NCBI RefSeq assembly: GCF_000026365.1
Contig: NC_012992.1
Span: forward strand, 310,001-374,000
Reading direction: 5' to 3'
Source: Zygosaccharomyces rouxii
Lineage: Eukaryota > Ascomycota > Saccharomycetes > Saccharomycetales > Saccharomycetaceae
Length of the DNA: 64,000 nt
Shown: positions 10,338-18,579 of the stretch, piece after piece
How the letters are laid out: every line of letters begins with the position of its first letter
Numbering within the stretch: position 1 is the first letter of the stretch
Notes under the pieces: model-generated
The model's database searches: none
The model's input: only the letters and a program-made list of their open reading frames with translations
What the model was told of the DNA's origin: nothing
Made by a program: the position numbers and the translations under genes

Positions 10338-10495
10338 GCCAGCGTGAGATATTGTGTTTGAGAAATCTTTGGTTGATTAGTCGTCGATACACTATAGCAA
10401 ATTCGTTTCACTAGTGATGAGCTTGTTTAAATAGCGATCTTTTCACTCTGGAGGAATGTTTTCGGTCTGTTTCTTCGCCTTGTTTCTTTTTGTGA

Positions 10496-10511
10496 AAAAA
10501 AAAAAAAAATA
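10496..10511. repeat. poly(dA:dT) tract upstream of UPS2
   Basis: An uninterrupted A run of about 14-15 bases lies near 10496-10511, about 160 bases upstream of the UPS2 ATG. Such tracts exclude nucleosomes in yeast promoters. It lies in the UPS2 promoter / ERF2 3' region, which holds no other recognisable feature. Confidence 0.6.
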
Positions 10512-10633
10512 CGCAATGATTTACGGTGAGATGATCACCTCGATTCCAACGGATACTAGACGATAGTAGTTGTCAATGGCAATCTAGAATCACATTAGTT
10601 GCGCTATTCTCTGTATTTCTTAGTGTGTCCTCC

Positions 10634-11734
10634 CTATAGTGGCGTCTCCATTTTTTCAAAGCTGTGGAAATCCGCAACGCTAACGAATCTCCAGTCCCTG
10701 TCGCCGTGACGTTCTTGAGGGCATATCGTGCTTATGCCTCTTGGTTGTAGGATTAGGGATAACATATTTGCTGTGAAATTTCCCCTGTCGAATGGATTAT
10801 GTTCGATACTATGGATCTTGGTGAAGATCGGGTTTTTCGAATTTGCTTCCCTTAGAAATTCTCTCGTAGTCTGTTGTCTTCCGGTCATGAGTATGTGGTA
10901 TATCAGTAGTAGCATTGGATAGATGATGGCCAACCCCCCATAGATGAGTAATAGAATGGTTACGGGGACTTTTGAAGGGAGGTTTCTGTGGTGATAAATG
11001 TGGATACTGCAGTTGGCGATGAGAAAGATAGACGACAAAATGGCACTCGCCAGGAACAAAATGAAATACCTGTAGTTTCTTTGACCGATACAGTTGTTGA
11101 CCCAGATACAATGATGATCGTGTGTCAGGATACATGCTTCACACGTAGAACAGTGAGATGCTCTTGGGGGTCTCCATATCCTGCAGGATGTGCAGTATTT
11201 TAATTCAATCTTGGCTTGGATATCACCTCTAATGGTTTGTGGTGCAGGTAGACTGATCGTACTGTAGTACTCTTGTGGGATTTGGAAGTTTCTTTTTAAC
11301 TGGCCCAAATGAATGTTACGAGGTAAAATACCAGGATCACTGGTGGCGGTTCTCACGAAAAAACTAAGGCACATGGCCCAGAAATAGTAGAAAAAGATCA
11401 CCAATAGTTTGTATCCGTCTCTAGAGTGCCATATTCTACCAGTTTCAAAAATGGAGAAAAGGACCATAGGGGCCACAACCGTAAATCCTGTAAAGATGGC
11501 TAAATTGGAACGACATCGTACAGTGCGAAACCTGCCACCAAGGAAGAACATGTAGTTGGTAACGTTGGGTAAAGATTGATACACTCTGCCCTTGTTCACT
11601 TCTGGGTCGCCATCAATTGTGATAAGCCATCTGTAAAAAGTCTTTAACCAGCTCGATTGAGCTTTATCAAAATCGACATCATCATTTTGGGACGAAGCCT
11701 TATTCCAATGTCGTCTCGATGAAACGGTGACCAT
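10634..11734 (-). CDS. ERF2: Erf2, DHHC palmitoyltransferase for Ras
   Basis: 366 residues; yeast Erf2 is 359. The DHHC cysteine-rich domain spans about residues 178-228, with CTSCRIWRPPRASHCSTC and the catalytic DHHC at 206-209 followed by CIWVNNCIG. Two membrane spans precede it (about 77-95 and 108-128) and two follow (about 225-245 and 255-280). Erf2 with Erf4 palmitoylates Ras2 at the ER. The DPG motif (SDPGILPRN) after the second span is also present. Matches S. cerevisiae Erf2 throughout, including GGRFRTV near the N-terminus and the C-terminal GDWRF segment. It begins the YLR246W-side series of genes. Confidence 0.96.
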   Translation of the reverse strand: MVTVSSRRHWNKASSQNDDVDFDKAQSSWLKTFYRWLITIDGDPEVNKGRVYQSLPNVTNYMFFLGGRFRTVRCRSNLAIFTGFTVVAPMVLFSIFETGRIWHSRDGYKLLVIFFYYFWAMCLSFFVRTATSDPGILPRNIHLGQLKRNFQIPQEYYSTISLPAPQTIRGDIQAKIELKYCTSCRIWRPPRASHCSTCEACILTHDHHCIWVNNCIGQRNYRYFILFLASAILSSIFLIANCSIHIYHHRNLPSKVPVTILLLIYGGLAIIYPMLLLIYHILMTGRQQTTREFLREANSKNPIFTKIHSIEHNPFDRGNFTANMLSLILQPRGISTICPQERHGDRDWRFVSVADFHSFEKMETPL

Positions 11735-11889
11735 CTCTTTGTCCCTAGACTTCTAGGTAATCTCTTGTAACCTTTGTTGTTTGTTAGTGAAAGGCTGATC
11801 ATCAAAACTCCGGCGATAAGAAACTTTATGCATGCAGGCAGTAAAAATTCAACAAACGTATAATAAACTAAAACATTAAACAATAAATA

Positions 11890-11917
11890 ACAAAAAAACA
11901 AAAACAAAAACAAAAAC
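11890..11917. repeat. (CAAAAA)n low-complexity tract
   Basis: CAAAAA-type units are repeated four times between the ERF2 ATG and the SND1 stop. It is in the ERF2 5' region on the transcribed strand side and is most likely a nucleosome-excluding A-rich promoter element. Confidence 0.6.
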
Positions 11918-11975
11918 CTATTTAGCGCTGTCGATTATTCGGTATAAATCTTATGCAATCACAGAATGCCCTGAA

Positions 11976-14063
11976 CTACCTGGAGTTGCCTCCCAAGACC
12001 CAGCCTCCGGAGTTCTCTAGATCATCATCGCCGTAAAGATCTAAAGTAACGGCCTTCTTGTACTTGGGACGTGCTTTATCATTAGAGGAAGAACTGGTTT
12101 CAGGATTTTCTGGGGGTGGTGGTGGCGGCGGCACTGGATCGTCATCATACAGCTTTATCCTGCTTAAATCTAAGGCTACCGTTGGGGTAGTAGCAGTATA
12201 TGTACTTTCCGTGTCGTTATCATCTTCTTTACTTGGTGGTGAAACCACTGTACTATTGGAACGGTTATCCTCATCTGAAATGTGTTCAAGGCTGAAGTTT
12301 CTGCTAATGTTGACACCGCCAGCGCCTGACATGAGTAAATCTTCTTCATCCAATATTTGGGATGGTATCGTTTTATTGGAGACGAAATTCAGTGCTAGCC
12401 CATTCTTATCAAGCTGTTGATTGCGATTTTGAATTTTCTCAATAATGGAATCGAGTAAATTATTCTTCCTGGTTTCTTCAAACGATTTATTGATCAAATT
12501 CTTCTCAAATAGCGAATCCGTGTGTCCACTGCCTTGACTGCTTCCACCTGCAAAAGCCATCTTGGAGAAAGTTCCAGGCGCCATGTTGAGATTTTGCAAA
12601 GAAGTACTGGAACTACTGGCGCTTGAAGATGGTGATGAGATACGCGAGTAGAATTCGGGCGGTATCAACCCATTAGCTGAACCCTGTCTAGAGGGTAATT
12701 TGCTTGCTCTCTTGCGATACCTCTTAGTGGCGGTAGAAGGGTCTGCAGGATCTTGGAAATCACCGTCGTGAACATATATGTTGGTAATTCGCATATTTTC
12801 ACTAGGCGAAGCCTCGTCGTCTGTACTTCCCATAGAAAGCGGCAGCCCCCCGCCCTGTCTAGTTGCAAATGGCTTCCGCAGTGGTGGATCCATAAGACTC
12901 AGCGACCTTACTCTGCCGTTCATACCAGGGTTCCACGCAGCGGAAAGGAAGTCTGATGATCTTGTATGTGACAGCTTACTGGGCACATTGAAACTAATCC
13001 CTTCGTCGTCTTCATCATCCTTTCTATCGCTGTCAGATTCGTCTTCGTCTTCGTCCTCGTCTTCGTCATCACTGTCATTTAACTCGTCCTCATAATCGGC
13101 ATCTTCCTGGTCTAGGGATGCAACACTTCCTCCACGATGGTGCCTCATTGATAGCGGGGTTGCAATACTCGTTTTCCTGCCAATTGATGGAGATCGTACT
13201 CTTACTGCCTTATCCTTATTAGATGTGATTAGCTGGTTCTGGAAGTTTAACAAAGACGACGACTCCCTCTTCAATGGTGTATCCTCTTCCGTACTGTGGG
13301 CCTTTTTCAACGCAATATCGTGTAACATCTCAATGGACTCTCTAGTGATAAAATTGGTCAATGGTCGATCCGATAAAATGGTCAATAGCGCCTTGACACC
13401 CATACTGTTGGTAATAATGAGAATCGAGTCAATAGACTGAGACTCTTTCGCACCTGACTGCGATTCCTCGAATTTTTTACTCAGCAAATTGTAGTAGTCC
13501 TTGAAGGGTGACGGCCTCATGGCATTAGTCTGAGTCCCCACATGACTAAAACGGACAATCCCACTTTGTAAAATCTTTGGATCAAGGAACGTTGTAAACC
13601 ATTTATGAGACGTGGGAGACGCATCCAACCTAAACTCTATCCTTAACTGCTCCTGATGCTTCTGCAATTTTTCATATACGGATTCCACTAAAAACCTTAT
13701 AGTTTCCACATATCTCAAAGATCCCGATGAAGAAACCCTCATAACAAACTTACGATTACCATTACTGCAGTGTGTCAACCACTGATCCCAAAACTCCTCA
13801 TTGCCGTTGGTCAGGCTCTTGTAAATCGTTTCCTTCAAGTGCTGTAGCTTGAATTGCCTATTGAACCTAGACAGCTTGCTATTAGTCAACTCATCTTTGT
13901 AGAAATCAATAGTCGGTATATCAATAAAAACAGAAATCTGCCACTCATCGGATAAAGACGGCACATCCGTATAGTTAATTAAAAACAAGGAGTTTTGGGC
14001 CTTGACTTCGACTTTCGGACTTTCACTTTGACCAAAAGGCCTACGACTCCTGTCAAACTCCAT
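11976..14063 (-). CDS. SND1: Snd1-like protein (SRP-independent ER targeting)
   Basis: 695 residues with no membrane span. The N-terminal ~240 residues look folded (NYTDVPSLSDEWQISVF; WDQWLTHCSNGNRKF), while the rest is low-complexity: an Asp/Glu run around residues 325-350, Ser-rich segments and a proline run (PVPPPPPPPE) near the C-terminus. In S. cerevisiae YDR186C/SND1 lies next to UPS3 and before CCT6 on this strand; Snd1 is a cytosolic, ribosome-associated factor of the SND targeting route. Yeast Snd1 is 877 residues, so the variable part is shorter here. The name rests on position and general layout; I cannot confirm by alignment. Confidence 0.75.
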   Translation of the reverse strand: MEFDRSRRPFGQSESPKVEVKAQNSLFLINYTDVPSLSDEWQISVFIDIPTIDFYKDELTNSKLSRFNRQFKLQHLKETIYKSLTNGNEEFWDQWLTHCSNGNRKFVMRVSSSGSLRYVETIRFLVESVYEKLQKHQEQLRIEFRLDASPTSHKWFTTFLDPKILQSGIVRFSHVGTQTNAMRPSPFKDYYNLLSKKFEESQSGAKESQSIDSILIITNSMGVKALLTILSDRPLTNFITRESIEMLHDIALKKAHSTEEDTPLKRESSSLLNFQNQLITSNKDKAVRVRSPSIGRKTSIATPLSMRHHRGGSVASLDQEDADYEDELNDSDDEDEDEDEDESDSDRKDDEDDEGISFNVPSKLSHTRSSDFLSAAWNPGMNGRVRSLSLMDPPLRKPFATRQGGGLPLSMGSTDDEASPSENMRITNIYVHDGDFQDPADPSTATKRYRKRASKLPSRQGSANGLIPPEFYSRISSPSSSASSSSTSLQNLNMAPGTFSKMAFAGGSSQGSGHTDSLFEKNLINKSFEETRKNNLLDSIIEKIQNRNQQLDKNGLALNFVSNKTIPSQILDEEDLLMSGAGGVNISRNFSLEHISDEDNRSNSTVVSPPSKEDDNDTESTYTATTPTVALDLSRIKLYDDDPVPPPPPPPENPETSSSSNDKARPKYKKAVTLDLYGDDDLENSGGWVLGGNSR

Positions 14064-14498
14064 CTACTCTTGAGTAAGTGAAAAAGCAGATGAAAATTAC
14101 AGATAAAATACTGTTAGAAAGAAATAAGATCAAGCTTCCCTTTACCTCATCTCTTTATATTTAAAGGAAGTGTATTATGACAATGCATGTCATTTAATAA
14201 GCGATGATGATCTTCTCATCTTTTTATTTGCCCCGACACTGCAAGACGAGCACTGCCTAGTGTCACGTGGTGCAGTGAAGGTAAACGATGGAAGGAATAT
14301 TCAACATAAATTGTGGACCAGAGAGCTTCAACAATGGTTCCCATCAATTCAACAGTATCGAACTGGAAGCTTTGGCTGCTTTCCGCTCGAGCATTGATTC
14401 TTCCATTGTTTTCTACTAAGGGCGAACTCTGCTCTTCGCTCTAAAAGGACTATGGTTGTAACTGATAACCAGTACAAATAACCAAGAACACTACAGAG
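14064..14498. other. SND1-CDD1 divergent intergenic region
   Basis: 435 bases with no gene seen. It serves the SND1 and CDD1 promoters. It holds a TATA-like sequence (TATATTTAAA, near 14156-14165), a CACGTG E-box inside TGTCACGTGGTG near 14262-14272, and a short inverted repeat CACTGC / GCAGTG flanking it. Cbf1 is the usual yeast CACGTG binder; that assignment is by motif only. Confidence 0.5.
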
Positions 14499-14948
14499 AT
14501 GAGCGGTGACAAGGAACCTGAGAAACATCTGCTGCGTCATGTCACGGCACAGCAGCTTGGACAATTGAAGAAGAAGGCATTAGAAGCTCGAGAATTGAGC
14601 TACAGTCCATATTCGAAATTTAGAGTTGGTTGCTGCATCCTAACAAAGGAGAACAAGTTTGTTCTAGGTGCTAATGTAGAGAATGCTAGTTATGGAGGTG
14701 CCATTTGTGCGGAACGCTGTGCTGCTGTTAAGGCCGTTACTGGCGGTATGAAAGAATGGCTTGCCATTGCCATCAGTGGTGACAGAATGGAAGACACTAT
14801 CTCGCCCTGTGGGATCTGCAGGCAGTTTATCAGAGAATTCGCTAGCGGTGAATTTCCTGTGATTATGCTTAACGGTGATGGATCAAAGACTGTTGTAAAG
14901 CCATTTGAAGAGCTTTTACCCTTGAGCTTTGGCCCCGATTCTTTATAA
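14499..14948 (+). CDS. CDD1: Cytidine deaminase
   Basis: 149 residues. The cytidine/deoxycytidine deaminase zinc site is complete: CAE at 70-72 (Cys ligand and catalytic Glu) and PCGIC at 103-107 giving the other two Cys ligands. YSPYSKFRVG near residue 36 and GANVENASYG near 57 are hallmark substrate-binding segments. The enzyme turns cytidine or deoxycytidine into uridine or deoxyuridine in pyrimidine salvage. Length and start fit the homotetrameric family (yeast Cdd1 is 142). MAP1 follows on the same strand. Confidence 0.98.
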   Translation: MSGDKEPEKHLLRHVTAQQLGQLKKKALEARELSYSPYSKFRVGCCILTKENKFVLGANVENASYGGAICAERCAAVKAVTGGMKEWLAIAISGDRMEDTISPCGICRQFIREFASGEFPVIMLNGDGSKTVVKPFEELLPLSFGPDSL

Positions 14949-15092
14949 ATGGAAGTAGTCATCACCAGATTATGTATATTCTTCATTATACGAAGAGCTG
15001 CAACTTTTTTTTCACCATCGACAAAATCTCTTCACACACTACAAAGAATAAGTAAAAGTAAAGAAATAGACGTAGGGTATCTTCGATAAAGG

Positions 15093-16205
15093 ATGGCTGA
15101 AGTTGTTTACTGCGCAGGTTTGCAATGTGGGAAACGTACAGACTCGACTCTTAAGTGTCCAATTTGCCTTAAAAACGGTATTACCTCGGTGTTTTGTGAC
15201 GATACTTGTTACAAGGAAAACTACAAATCACACAAGGCCTTGCATCCCAACGAGAAGAATGAGCCCTATGACCCTTTCCCCAAATTTAAATACACTGGTG
15301 GCATGAGGGCCTCATACCCTTTGACTCCCAAGAGATACATTCCTGAGGATATTGAAAAGCCAGATTGGTCAGCTAATGGTATGCCAATAAGCGAACAGCG
15401 GAATGATAGGCTAAACAAGATTCCTACTTACACCAAGGAAGAGATCAAGAAGATCCGTAAGGCCTGTATGATGGGTAGAGAGATCATCGACGTGGCAGCC
15501 GCTGCTATTAGACCTGGTATTACTACGGATGAGTTGGATGAGATTGTTCACAGGGAAACCATCGAAAGGAAGGCGTATCCATCACCTCTCAATTACTACA
15601 ACTATCCGAAATCTGTTTGTATTTCCGTCAATGAAGTTATCTGCCACGGTATTCCCGACAAAACCGTCTTGAAGGAAGGTGATATTGTTAATTTGGACGT
15701 TTCGCTTTATTATATGGGGTTCCATGCAGATTTGAACGAGACTTATTATGTGGGGGAGAACATCTCTAAAGAAGCCATTAACACTGTGGAGACCGCCCGT
15801 GAATGTTTAAAGAATGCAATTAAACACTGTAAACCAGGCACACCGTTCCAAGAACTCGGTGATATCATTGAAAAGCATGCTACCGAAAATAAGTGTTCCG
15901 TTGTGAAAAGCTATTGTGGACATGGTGTTGGTAGATTTTTCCACTGTGCTCCTAGTATTCCACATTACGCTAGGAACAGAACTCCCGGTGTCATGAGACC
16001 AGGTATGGTTTTCACTGTTGAGCCAATGATTAACGAAGGTGTTTGGAGAGATGCTACTTGGCCCGATGACTGGACTTCTGTGACGCAAGATGGTAAATTA
16101 AGTGCGCAATTTGAACATACGCTTTTGGTCACTGATAATGGTGTTGAAATTCTAACTGCTAGAAACAAGAAATCACCTGGCGGTCCAAGACAAAGAACCA
16201 AGTGA
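15093..16205 (+). CDS. MAP1: Methionine aminopeptidase 1
   Basis: 370 residues. The N-terminal 60 residues carry the zinc-finger-like Cys/His region of type I eukaryotic MetAPs (CAGLQCGKR, CPICL, CDDTC, KSHKALH), used for ribosome association. The catalytic pita-bread domain follows, with metal ligands Asp in NLDVS, Asp in FHADLNETY, His in GHGVGR, Glu in TVEPMI and Glu in QFEHT. It removes the initiator Met from nascent proteins with small second residues. S. cerevisiae Map1 is 387 residues. A T tract of about 22 bases lies about 50 bases past the stop. Confidence 0.98.
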   Translation: MAEVVYCAGLQCGKRTDSTLKCPICLKNGITSVFCDDTCYKENYKSHKALHPNEKNEPYDPFPKFKYTGGMRASYPLTPKRYIPEDIEKPDWSANGMPISEQRNDRLNKIPTYTKEEIKKIRKACMMGREIIDVAAAAIRPGITTDELDEIVHRETIERKAYPSPLNYYNYPKSVCISVNEVICHGIPDKTVLKEGDIVNLDVSLYYMGFHADLNETYYVGENISKEAINTVETARECLKNAIKHCKPGTPFQELGDIIEKHATENKCSVVKSYCGHGVGRFFHCAPSIPHYARNRTPGVMRPGMVFTVEPMINEGVWRDATWPDDWTSVTQDGKLSAQFEHTLLVTDNGVEILTARNKKSPGGPRQRTK

Positions 16206-16258
16206 AGCAGGATTTTGTGAGATGGGGTTTCAAAAGAGGGAAATGCTGAAGTTTTTAA

Positions 16259-16280
16259 TTTTTTTTTTTTTTTTTTTTTT
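16259..16280. repeat. 22-base T homopolymer
   Basis: A continuous run of 22 T residues lies between the MAP1 stop and the small gene at 16366. It is the longest mononucleotide tract I saw in the window. It could be a MAP1 3'-end element or a nucleosome-free promoter element for the next genes. Its exact length may be unreliable in an assembly. Confidence 0.8.
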
Positions 16281-16365
16281 AAATTGTCATTGTAAATACC
16301 GTATATGCCTAATAAATTTGCAATTGTGTAAGTAGCATTTGACTAGCTAAACGTAAAATTTGTAG

Positions 16366-16620
16366 ATGTCTGCAAAAGGGTATCGTGAGAGATTGCCAAC
16401 GGGAAATTCAAGTCTAGAATTAGCTGCACAGCTTACGCTACAACGAGGGAAAATCTACAAAAATGGGGCCCGAACTACTTGGACTCCTTTTGCCGCCCAG
16501 ATCGGTATTACTCCAGGAAAGATATATCACGTGACCACAAAATTTGATGCTGCACGTGACCAAATAGCTCAATTTTTTGATCAAGTGGCGAAAAGTTTTA
16601 GAAGCTCGATGGGCAAGTAA
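16366..16620 (+). CDS. unidentified small protein, possibly truncated by a frame change
   Basis: An 84-residue frame from an ATG with a stop just before it. I do not recognise it and know of no S. cerevisiae gene between MAP1/CCT6 counterparts. It is basic and has no membrane span or Cys; TTWTPFAAQIGITPGKIY looks like a compact helix-turn-helix-like segment. Shortly before the stop, the +1 frame becomes open and gives a further helical, charged segment (KWRKVLEARW, then NEEDLKEIRKRYRES) up to a stop at 16678-16680. The two frames overlap at 16568-16617, where a T6 run (CAATTTTTTGATC) lies; dropping one T there would give a single protein of about 105 residues. Sequencing error, true pseudogene or programmed +1 frameshift are all possible. 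No canonical yeast intron signals were found. Confidence 0.5.
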   Translation: MSAKGYRERLPTGNSSLELAAQLTLQRGKIYKNGARTTWTPFAAQIGITPGKIYHVTTKFDAARDQIAQFFDQVAKSFRSSMGK

Positions 16621-16711
16621 TGAAGAAGACCTTAAGGAAATACGTAAAAGATACCGGGAATCATTGGTAGGTGGTTTAATTCAATAGCATTTTAAATCAC
16701 TCGTTTACAGA

Positions 16712-18355
16712 ATGTCCCTCCAGTTATTGAATCCTAAGGCTGAATCCCTAAGACGGGATGCCGCCCTAAAAGTTAATGTTACTTCTGCTGAAGGTTTACA
16801 ATCCGTCTTAGAAACCAACTTGGGTCCAAAGGGAACTCTGAAGATGTTGGTGGATGGTGCTGGTAACATCAAATTGACCAAGGACGGTAAAGTCCTGTTG
16901 ACAGAGATGCAAATTCAATCGCCAACAGCAGTTTTAATCGCTAGAGCAGCTGCTGCTCAAGATGAAATCACCGGTGATGGTACCACCAGTGTCGTATGTC
17001 TCGTGGGAGAACTCATGAAACAAGCTTACCGCTTTGTGCAAGAAGGTGTTCACCCTCGTGTTATCACAGACGGATTTGACGTTGCACGTAAGGAAGCATT
17101 AAGTTTTTTGAATGAATATAAAGTGGCTAGAGATGAAGAGAAAGACGTTGATCGTGAATTTCTATTGCAAGTAGCTCGTTCTTCGCTCTCTACCAAAGTT
17201 GACGTGGAATTGACGGAGGTTCTGACACCAATTGTTACAGATGCAGTTCTTAACGTGTGGAACAGAGAGGATGACAGTTTAGACTTGTACATGGTGGAAT
17301 TGATGCAAATGCAACATTTATCTCCAAAGGATACCAAATTCGTTAAGGGTCTAGTGCTTGATCACGGTGGTAGACATCCTGATATGCCCCAGGTGGTGGA
17401 AAACGCTTACGTTTTGATCTTAAACGTTTCTCTAGAATACGAAAAGACCGAAGTGAACTCCGGATTCTTCTACAGTTCTGCTGAACAAAGAGATAAGTTG
17501 GCCTCTAGTGAAAGAAACTTTGTGGATTCTAAATTGAAGAAGATTATCGATTTGAAAAACGAAGTCTGCGGATTGGACGATAACAAGGGATTCGTTATTA
17601 TCAACCAAAAGGGTATTGACCCAATGTGCCTGGATGTGCTAGCCAAGCACAACATCTTAGCACTAAGAAGAGCAAAGAGACGTAACATGGAAAGATTACA
17701 GCTGGTTACCGAAGGTGAGGCTCAGAACTCAGTAGATGATTTGAGTCCGTCAGTGCTCGGGTATTCTGAATTGGTCCGCCAAGAAACTATCGGCGAAGAG
17801 AAGTTCACGTACGTAACAGGCAACAAAAATCCAAAATCTTGTACCATTTTGATCAAGGGCTCCACCAACTATGCACTAAATCAAACCAAAGATGCTGTAA
17901 GAGACGGTATGAGAGCCGTGGCAAACGTGATAAGAGATAAGACTGTCGTTCCAGGTGCAGGTGCATTTTTCATTGCAGCTTCCAGACACCTAAAGACTTG
18001 TAACATGAATAAATTGGGCGCTAAGGGTAAGATGAAGAATGGTGTGGAAGCATTTGCAGAGGCACTACTGGTTATTCCCAAGACATTGGTGAAGAACTCT
18101 GGGTTTGATGCCCTTGACGTCTTGGCACTATGTGAAGATGAATTGAACGACGCACAAGAAGCTAACCAACGTAGATTTGTCGGTGTAGATTTGAAACTAG
18201 GGGATTCATGCGATCCTACTATCGAAGGTATTTGGGACTCCTACAGGGTTATCCGTAACGCAATTAACGGTGCTAGCGGTATTGCAGGTAACTTACTACT
18301 ATGCGATGAGTTGCTAAGAGCAGGTAGATCTACACTAAAGGAGGGCCAGCGATAA
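16712..18355 (+). CDS. CCT6: CCT zeta subunit of the TRiC/CCT chaperonin
   Basis: 547 residues; yeast Cct6 is 546. Group II chaperonin ATP motifs are visible: [13 protein letters not shown] near 36-48 and GDGTTS at 88-93, and the C-terminal nucleotide loop PGAGAF. The apical domain and the [16 protein letters not shown] stretch are well conserved. CCT folds actin, tubulin and WD-repeat proteins in the cytosol; subunit zeta is one of eight different ring members. The ATG context is good (ACAGAATG). SLY1 follows on the same strand. Confidence 0.98.
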   Translation: MSLQLLNPKAESLRRDAALKVNVTSAEGLQSVLETNLGPKGTLKMLVDGAGNIKLTKDGKVLLTEMQIQSPTAVLIARAAAAQDEITGDGTTSVVCLVGELMKQAYRFVQEGVHPRVITDGFDVARKEALSFLNEYKVARDEEKDVDREFLLQVARSSLSTKVDVELTEVLTPIVTDAVLNVWNREDDSLDLYMVELMQMQHLSPKDTKFVKGLVLDHGGRHPDMPQVVENAYVLILNVSLEYEKTEVNSGFFYSSAEQRDKLASSERNFVDSKLKKIIDLKNEVCGLDDNKGFVIINQKGIDPMCLDVLAKHNILALRRAKRRNMERLQLVTEGEAQNSVDDLSPSVLGYSELVRQETIGEEKFTYVTGNKNPKSCTILIKGSTNYALNQTKDAVRDGMRAVANVIRDKTVVPGAGAFFIAASRHLKTCNMNKLGAKGKMKNGVEAFAEALLVIPKTLVKNSGFDALDVLALCEDELNDAQEANQRRFVGVDLKLGDSCDPTIEGIWDSYRVIRNAINGASGIAGNLLLCDELLRAGRSTLKEGQR

Positions 18356-18579
18356 ACATTTGAAAGTTGTACATGAACTTAGCTGTAGTTGTATATAAAA
18401 AAAAAATAAAGAATCCACATTATCTTTGAACTTTTACTTGTGATCATCATCAATCATTGTATAGCCCAGCTTTTGTTGGAGCGAACCGACACGTTGAAGA
18501 TCTTCAACAAGTACAAACAACACCAACTGAAAACCCCCCAAGAGAAGGCCAATTGCTGTTATCAAGCATTGATATCAAA

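Noticed and set aside
18457..18579. 41-codon in-frame extension upstream of SLY1
   Set aside because: Begins at TTG, contains no ATG and does not resemble the family N-terminus; the ATG at 18580 aligns with the known start. The same reasoning removed upstream extensions of SAS4, PLP1, GPN3, NUP42, ARV1, SPC19, RAV2, COQ4, MSC2, TOP3 and BNA5.
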